Positions 59,962-64,000 of a stretch of 64,000 nt of DNA are shown here, piece by piece. The DNA is taken from the NCBI GenBank assembly GCA_019745195.1, contig JAIETL010000046.1:18099-82098 (forward strand), written 5' to 3'. This DNA is from Beijerinckiaceae bacterium. Lineage in GTDB: Bacteria > Pseudomonadota > Alphaproteobacteria > Rhizobiales > Beijerinckiaceae. The notes beneath the pieces were generated by a model. The model saw only the letters and a list, made by a program, of their open reading frames with translations, was not told the origin of the DNA and did no database searches. The translations under genes were made by a program, and so were the position numbers. Position 1 is the stretch's first letter. Each line of letters starts with the position of its first letter.

Positions 59962-62900
59962 TCAGGCGAAGCGGAAGTCGTCCGCGCCGAGCGTCAGCAG
60001 GCTGGCGTCGCGCAGGGTCAGCGAGGTCTGGGCATCGATTTCGATGACGACGTCCCCGCCGACCTGAGTGGAGAACGCCATCACGTCGTCGAAATCGGCG
60101 AACAAGCCTTCGAAGCTGATGATGTCGCGGTCGGACGCGCCGAAATCGGAGATCATGTCGCGGCCGAAGCCGGTGGCGAAATGGAAGGTATCGGTTCCAG
60201 AACCGCCGGTCAGGTGGTCGTCGCCCGTCCCGCCCTCGAGCCAGTCGTCGCCCGAGCCACCAGAGAGCGTGTCGTGGCCGGCGGCACCGAACAGCACATC
60301 GTCCCCGGAGCCGCCTGTCAGCCCGTCGTTGCCTGCGCCGCCATCGAGCTCGTCGTCGCCCGAGCCGCCATTGACGGCGTCGTTGCCAAGCCCGCCGGCG
60401 ATCAGGTCGTCGCCGGCCCCGCCGTTCAGCGTGTCGTTGCCCGCGCCGCCGTCGAAGGCGTCATCGCCGTTGCCGCCGGTGACGATGTTGTCGCCGTCGC
60501 CGAAGAGCAGGTTTTCGATGCTGGTGAAGGACGCGATCTCGATACCGCCGCCCGAAATCCGCCCACCCGGCACGTCGATCAGGACCGGGCCGGTCGCGAC
60601 GGTGAGGTCGAGCGTATCGAAGCCGTCGCCGCCGTCGATCGTATCGCGACCGGCGCTGGCTCTGATCGTGTCGTCCCCGGCGCCGCCGAGGATATTGTCG
60701 CCCCCGTCGCCGCCGTCGATGACGTCGTTGCCTGCGCCGCCACGAATCGTGTCGTTGCCGGCTTCGCCGAAGAGCCTGTCATCTCCGTCGCCGCCATCGA
60801 TCGTGTCATCGCCGGCCCCGGTGTAGACAGCATCGTTGCCGACGCCGCCGAGAACGAAATCGGCGCCAGAGCCAAGATAGATCTGATCGTCGCCTTCGCC
60901 GCCCTCGATGTCGAATCCGCTTGCGGATGTCGAGGTGACGAGGTCGTTGCCCGCGCCGAGCAGGATCTTGCCGACGACCGTTGCCCCGACGAACAGGTTC
61001 ACGCTGTCGTCGCCCGCGCCCATATCGACGGCCGAGCCACCGGTCGCCGTGATCAGGCCGGAGTTGCCCAGCTTGTCGTTGCCGCCGCCCATCGCCACGC
61101 CGCCGACGATACGGCCGCCGCTGGTGTTGATGATCTCGTCGGCGTAGTCGCCGATCAGGTTGATCGCCTCGTTGCCGCGCAGGTCGAAGGCCGCCGCCGC
61201 TTCCGGCGTAACATTTTCCGGCCCGTTGCCGTCGCCCTGGATGACGCCGTCATTCACGATCAGCGTCGCACCCAGCGCGTTGGCGTTGCCGGAGTTGTCG
61301 ACCTGGATGCCGCGGCCGTAGCCGTAAATCCGGCCCGAGGCGTTGTTGACGATGGTGCCGCCGCCCATCGCGATGCCTTCGGAGACGTTCGGCTCGCCGT
61401 TATTGGCTCCGCTTGCGCCAAGGCCCTCGACAATGCCGGAATTGCTCAGGAAGAGCAGGCCGTCGATGTCGATGGCGTCGCCGTCGCTGTTGGCCAGCCC
61501 GGCCGAACGGCCTTGCATCGTGCCGGTGTTGGCGATGCGGACGATCTCGGCTTCCGTTCCGTCATTGTCGATGTTCACAGCCGAACCGTTCCGGGCGGTC
61601 ATCGAGCCAGCATTGAACACGGTGACCGCGCGATCGCCGGTGACAACGTGCCGGCTGGCTTCCATCAGGCCCGTGGCGAGGTTGTTAACCGAACCGCCGG
61701 TGTCGTTCTGGAAATCGATCAGGTCGCCGCCGCCGACAAAGGCCGGATCGGTCGTGATGGTGCCCGCATTGTTGACGACGCCGTCCTGGCCCGGGCGGAT
61801 TACGTCCGTGTCGGTCCCCGTCTGCCGGATGATGCCGCCGACGAGGTTGTTGACGACGCCGTTGGCGCCGTTGGCGTCGAAGCTGCGGAAGTCGATCACC
61901 CGGCCGTTGGCCTCGATCAGTCCGGTATTGTTGAGGGTGATGGAAGCGGTCGCCGTGCCGGCCTGGCTTGGATTAAGCGCGCCGCGCAGCACACCGCCGG
62001 CAAGGTTGTCGATCGTCAGAGAGCCGGATGCGCTCGCGCTCGTCTGAAGCAGTCGGCCTGCGCCTTCGACAGAGATGAGCCCGGCATTGGTCAGGACGGT
62101 ATTGCCGCCGCCGGCCCAGGTCACGGCGTTGGTCGCAACCGCCAGCGTGCCGCCGATGTCGATGCCGAGCCGGTCGTTGTTGTCGATCACCAGCCCGGAG
62201 GTGACCGTCGCACCGTTGCGGATTGCGATCTCGTCATAGGCCGCGCTGCCGGCGACAGACCAGCTTCCGCTCTTCACCTCGAGGCGCTCGACCCCTGTGG
62301 CGGCTGTCAGCGAGCCTGTGCCGGTTCCGGTCAGCTCGATCGTGTCGCGGCCAATGCCGCCATCGATGCCCGCCGCTGCCCCCGTGCCGGCCACCACCTC
62401 GATGATGTCGTCGCCAATGCCGCCCAGTACCGTATCGCCGGCTCCAGCGACGATGCGGTCGTTGCCGGCCCCGCCATCGAGAACGTTGGCGAGGGCGTTG
62501 CCGGTCAGGACATCGTTGCCAGACCCGCCGATGACGTTTTCGACGGAGGTCAGCGTATCGCGGCCAATGCTGTCGCCGTTAGCCCTGCCGGCGCCGAGAT
62601 CGACGGTGACTCCGTCGGATTCGGCCGAGTAATCGGCGGTATCGATATCCTCGCCGCCATCGAGCAGGTCGTTGCCCTGGCCGTCGGCCAGCATGTCGTC
62701 TCCAGCGCCGCCGAACAGGAAGTCGTCGCCGAGGCCGCCGATCACGCGGTCGTTCCCGCTGCCCCCTTCCAGCGCGTCGTCGCCTTCGCCGCCGTCCAGC
62801 AGATCGTCGCCGTCTCCGCCCCGGAGCAGGTCGTCGCCAGCGCCGGCCAGCACGGTGTCGTGCCCGGCTCCGGCATTGACCACGAGATCCTGTCCGATCT

Positions 62901-63699
62901 CCGTCGCTGTAAGCCGGTCATCTCCGGTGCCGAGCCGGATTTGGCCGAAATGCTGGGAGTCTTCGAGAAGCGTGACGCGGTCATCGCCCGAGCCCATGTC
63001 GATGGCGACGCCGTCGAGGCCGATGATCGTGCTCCCGTTGACCAGCGTATCGTTGCCGCCGAGCATCGAAACGCCACCGGTGAGAAGCTCGGCGTTGGTC
63101 AAAGTATCGTCGCCGTCGCTGAAAACCGGCGCACTGGACGCCGCGCTAGGGCCTTCGCCAACCGATCGGGCAGCCAGCATCCGGGGCTCCGCCGGCGCGG
63201 AATTCGCCGTCAGGTCCGGGGCCGCCAGAAAGCTCGTCGTGGCAGCCTCGCTGCGCCGGGATTCGCCGCCCGAACCGCCGGCATCGCTAAGGGCGGCCAC
63301 CCGCGCGAGGGGGGGCGGGCCTGCGGGGGAAGAGGCGCTATCGATAGACGGGTCGATGAACGCGTTGGCCGCGGTCTCGTCGAACAGGTCCGGATTCGTC
63401 GAACTGCCCAGCGAGGAGCGGGAGCCGCCAATGCTTCCTGTCGTCTCGGCATCCGCCTCTCCGGAAGGAGCCTCGCCGGCGGCGAGCCCTTCGACGGACA
63501 GGATGGTCCCCGCTGGTACGTCGCGATCGGCGGTCCAGGTCCAGCTCGCTGGCTTGCCACCGTTCAGGCCGTCTGCGCCGCCATCGGTGATGGTGATCAC
63601 GTCGCCAAAGAGAACGGGTTCGAGAACCCGGATCAGAAGGCCGTTGGCCGAACCGGAGCTATAGCCAGCGAAACTGACCGAACCATTTGAGCCTGCCAT
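59962..63699 (-). CDS. large RTX calcium-binding protein, function unknown
   Basis: A 1245-residue acidic protein without Sec signal. Order: an N-terminal module of about 75 residues (SVSFAGYSSGSANGLLIRVLEP... TWTADRDVPAGTILS) of a kind seen at the start of other secreted RTX proteins; a low-complexity Ala/Ser/Pro linker to about 195; a first RTX block (195-440); a middle part (440-845) of repeated NNxG/NTGxI units typical of beta-helix adhesins; a second RTX block (880-1170); and a C-terminal secretion region ending ADDFRFA. No enzyme motif is visible. The last 400 residues closely resemble those of the convergent RTX nuclease. ATG 63699 is preferred over the TTG at 63705. Surface adhesin or matrix protein is the best guess. 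Confidence 0.85.
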   Translation of the reverse strand: MAGSNGSVSFAGYSSGSANGLLIRVLEPVLFGDVITITDGGADGLNGGKPASWTWTADRDVPAGTILSVEGLAAGEAPSGEADAETTGSIGGSRSSLGSSTNPDLFDETAANAFIDPSIDSASSPAGPPPLARVAALSDAGGSGGESRRSEAATTSFLAAPDLTANSAPAEPRMLAARSVGEGPSAASSAPVFSDGDDTLTNAELLTGGVSMLGGNDTLVNGSTIIGLDGVAIDMGSGDDRVTLLEDSQHFGQIRLGTGDDRLTATEIGQDLVVNAGAGHDTVLAGAGDDLLRGGDGDDLLDGGEGDDALEGGSGNDRVIGGLGDDFLFGGAGDDMLADGQGNDLLDGGEDIDTADYSAESDGVTVDLGAGRANGDSIGRDTLTSVENVIGGSGNDVLTGNALANVLDGGAGNDRIVAGAGDTVLGGIGDDIIEVVAGTGAAAGIDGGIGRDTIELTGTGTGSLTAATGVERLEVKSGSWSVAGSAAYDEIAIRNGATVTSGLVIDNNDRLGIDIGGTLAVATNAVTWAGGGNTVLTNAGLISVEGAGRLLQTSASASGSLTIDNLAGGVLRGALNPSQAGTATASITLNNTGLIEANGRVIDFRSFDANGANGVVNNLVGGIIRQTGTDTDVIRPGQDGVVNNAGTITTDPAFVGGGDLIDFQNDTGGSVNNLATGLMEASRHVVTGDRAVTVFNAGSMTARNGSAVNIDNDGTEAEIVRIANTGTMQGRSAGLANSDGDAIDIDGLLFLSNSGIVEGLGASGANNGEPNVSEGIAMGGGTIVNNASGRIYGYGRGIQVDNSGNANALGATLIVNDGVIQGDGNGPENVTPEAAAAFDLRGNEAINLIGDYADEIINTSGGRIVGGVAMGGGNDKLGNSGLITATGGSAVDMGAGDDSVNLFVGATVVGKILLGAGNDLVTSTSASGFDIEGGEGDDQIYLGSGADFVLGGVGNDAVYTGAGDDTIDGGDGDDRLFGEAGNDTIRGGAGNDVIDGGDGGDNILGGAGDDTIRASAGRDTIDGGDGFDTLDLTVATGPVLIDVPGGRISGGGIEIASFTSIENLLFGDGDNIVTGGNGDDAFDGGAGNDTLNGGAGDDLIAGGLGNDAVNGGSGDDELDGGAGNDGLTGGSGDDVLFGAAGHDTLSGGSGDDWLEGGTGDDHLTGGSGTDTFHFATGFGRDMISDFGASDRDIISFEGLFADFDDVMAFSTQVGGDVVIEIDAQTSLTLRDASLLTLGADDFRFA

Positions 63700-64000
63700 C
63701 ACCAAAACCCTTTTAGCCGGTTACGCAAAGGCGAAAGCCAAAGTATCCGCCAGGCATGCTCCGCATGTCGCGGCGCCTAGACTGCGTTAATGCCCTGTTA
63801 AGGATGACGGTCTCTTGACGGTTTCCTGACCGGCCCAAAACATCCGTGCCGGATCATCCCTTTTCCAGCTATCGGATTGGTTCGAAGCGTCGTTCTCGAG
63901 AACGCAGCAGAAACCGCCTCTGGCTTAGAGCCCGATTCAGAAGTTCATGTGTGTTGGCAGTATCTTGCGATGCGGCGCGTGAGCATGCGGATGCTGGCGA
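63700..64000. other. upstream region of the second RTX gene; possible gene start at the window edge
   Basis: The first 150 bases presumably contain the RTX promoter (A+T-richer, with GTTAA repeats near 63,785-63,800), but no clear boxes can be assigned. Near the edge, ATG 63970 opens MRRVSMRMLA and runs off the window; its N-terminus is faintly like transposases of the IS21 IstA type, and GAGCCCGATTCAGAAGTT just before it could be an element end. Ten codons are too few to decide. Confidence 0.25.

Noticed and set aside
60181..63690. 1169-codon open frame antisense to the second RTX gene
   Set aside because: Its apparent repeats are the reverse reading of the GGxGxD repeats.
63925..64000. Insertion-sequence end at the window edge
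   Set aside because: Only a faint likeness to an IS21-type transposase start over ten codons; not enough to call a mobile element.

Overview
The window is a stretch of chromosome from a high-G+C alphaproteobacterium of the order Hyphomicrobiales (Rhizobiales). The fabG-acpP-fabF-mltG-yicC-gmk, lptFGD-pdxA-rsmA, lolCD-dnaE and tig-clpP-clpX-lon neighbourhoods, the short bacterial-type ProS, and the intergenic palindromes typical of this order all point there. Protein style and gene content look most like Bosea or a close relative; that genus call is an impression from memory, not a computed result. No rRNA, CRISPR array, phage or recognisable integrase gene is visible.

Positions 1-39,300 are mostly housekeeping. 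Fatty-acid synthesis (fabG end, acpP, fabF) leads into a peptidoglycan lytic transglycosylase (mltG), yicC and gmk. The reverse strand then carries the envelope operon lptF-lptG-lptD-pdxA-rsmA, which lacks the surA chaperone gene often found between lptD and pdxA. Next come pepA-holC-lipoprotein, an alpha/beta hydrolase, an ABC-F protein, a frameshifted chemoreceptor, coaD, proS, lolC/E-lolD and dnaE. A small accessory patch follows (FkbM methyltransferase, Tat-exported nicotinamidase, DoxX protein, and a multicopper-oxidase-like protein that has lost most copper ligands). The region closes with tRNA-Leu, the proteostasis block tig-clpP-clpX-lon, tRNA-Val and tRNA-Asp.

Positions 39,530-52,128 are a metabolic region on the reverse strand. 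One apparent 12-gene operon runs from 49,625 down to 39,530: binding protein, two permeases, a small membrane protein, two ABC ATPases, DhaL, DhaM, HPr, enzyme I, an HTH regulator and DhaK. It therefore couples ABC import of an unknown, probably small sugar or polyol, substrate to a PEP-dependent dihydroxyacetone-type kinase with its own private enzyme I and HPr. Immediately upstream sit a TIM-barrel sugar isomerase/epimerase and a Gfo/Idh/MocA dehydrogenase that may belong to the same pathway.

Positions 52,994-63,699 hold two very large, convergent RTX proteins predicted to be type I secretion substrates. The first (2162 aa) fuses an extracellular nuclease to a 5'-nucleotidase/phosphoesterase, a plausible one-chain scavenger of phosphate from extracellular DNA. 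The second (1245 aa) has no enzyme domain that I recognise, but its last roughly 400 residues are clearly paralogous to those of the first. No type I secretion apparatus genes are in the window.
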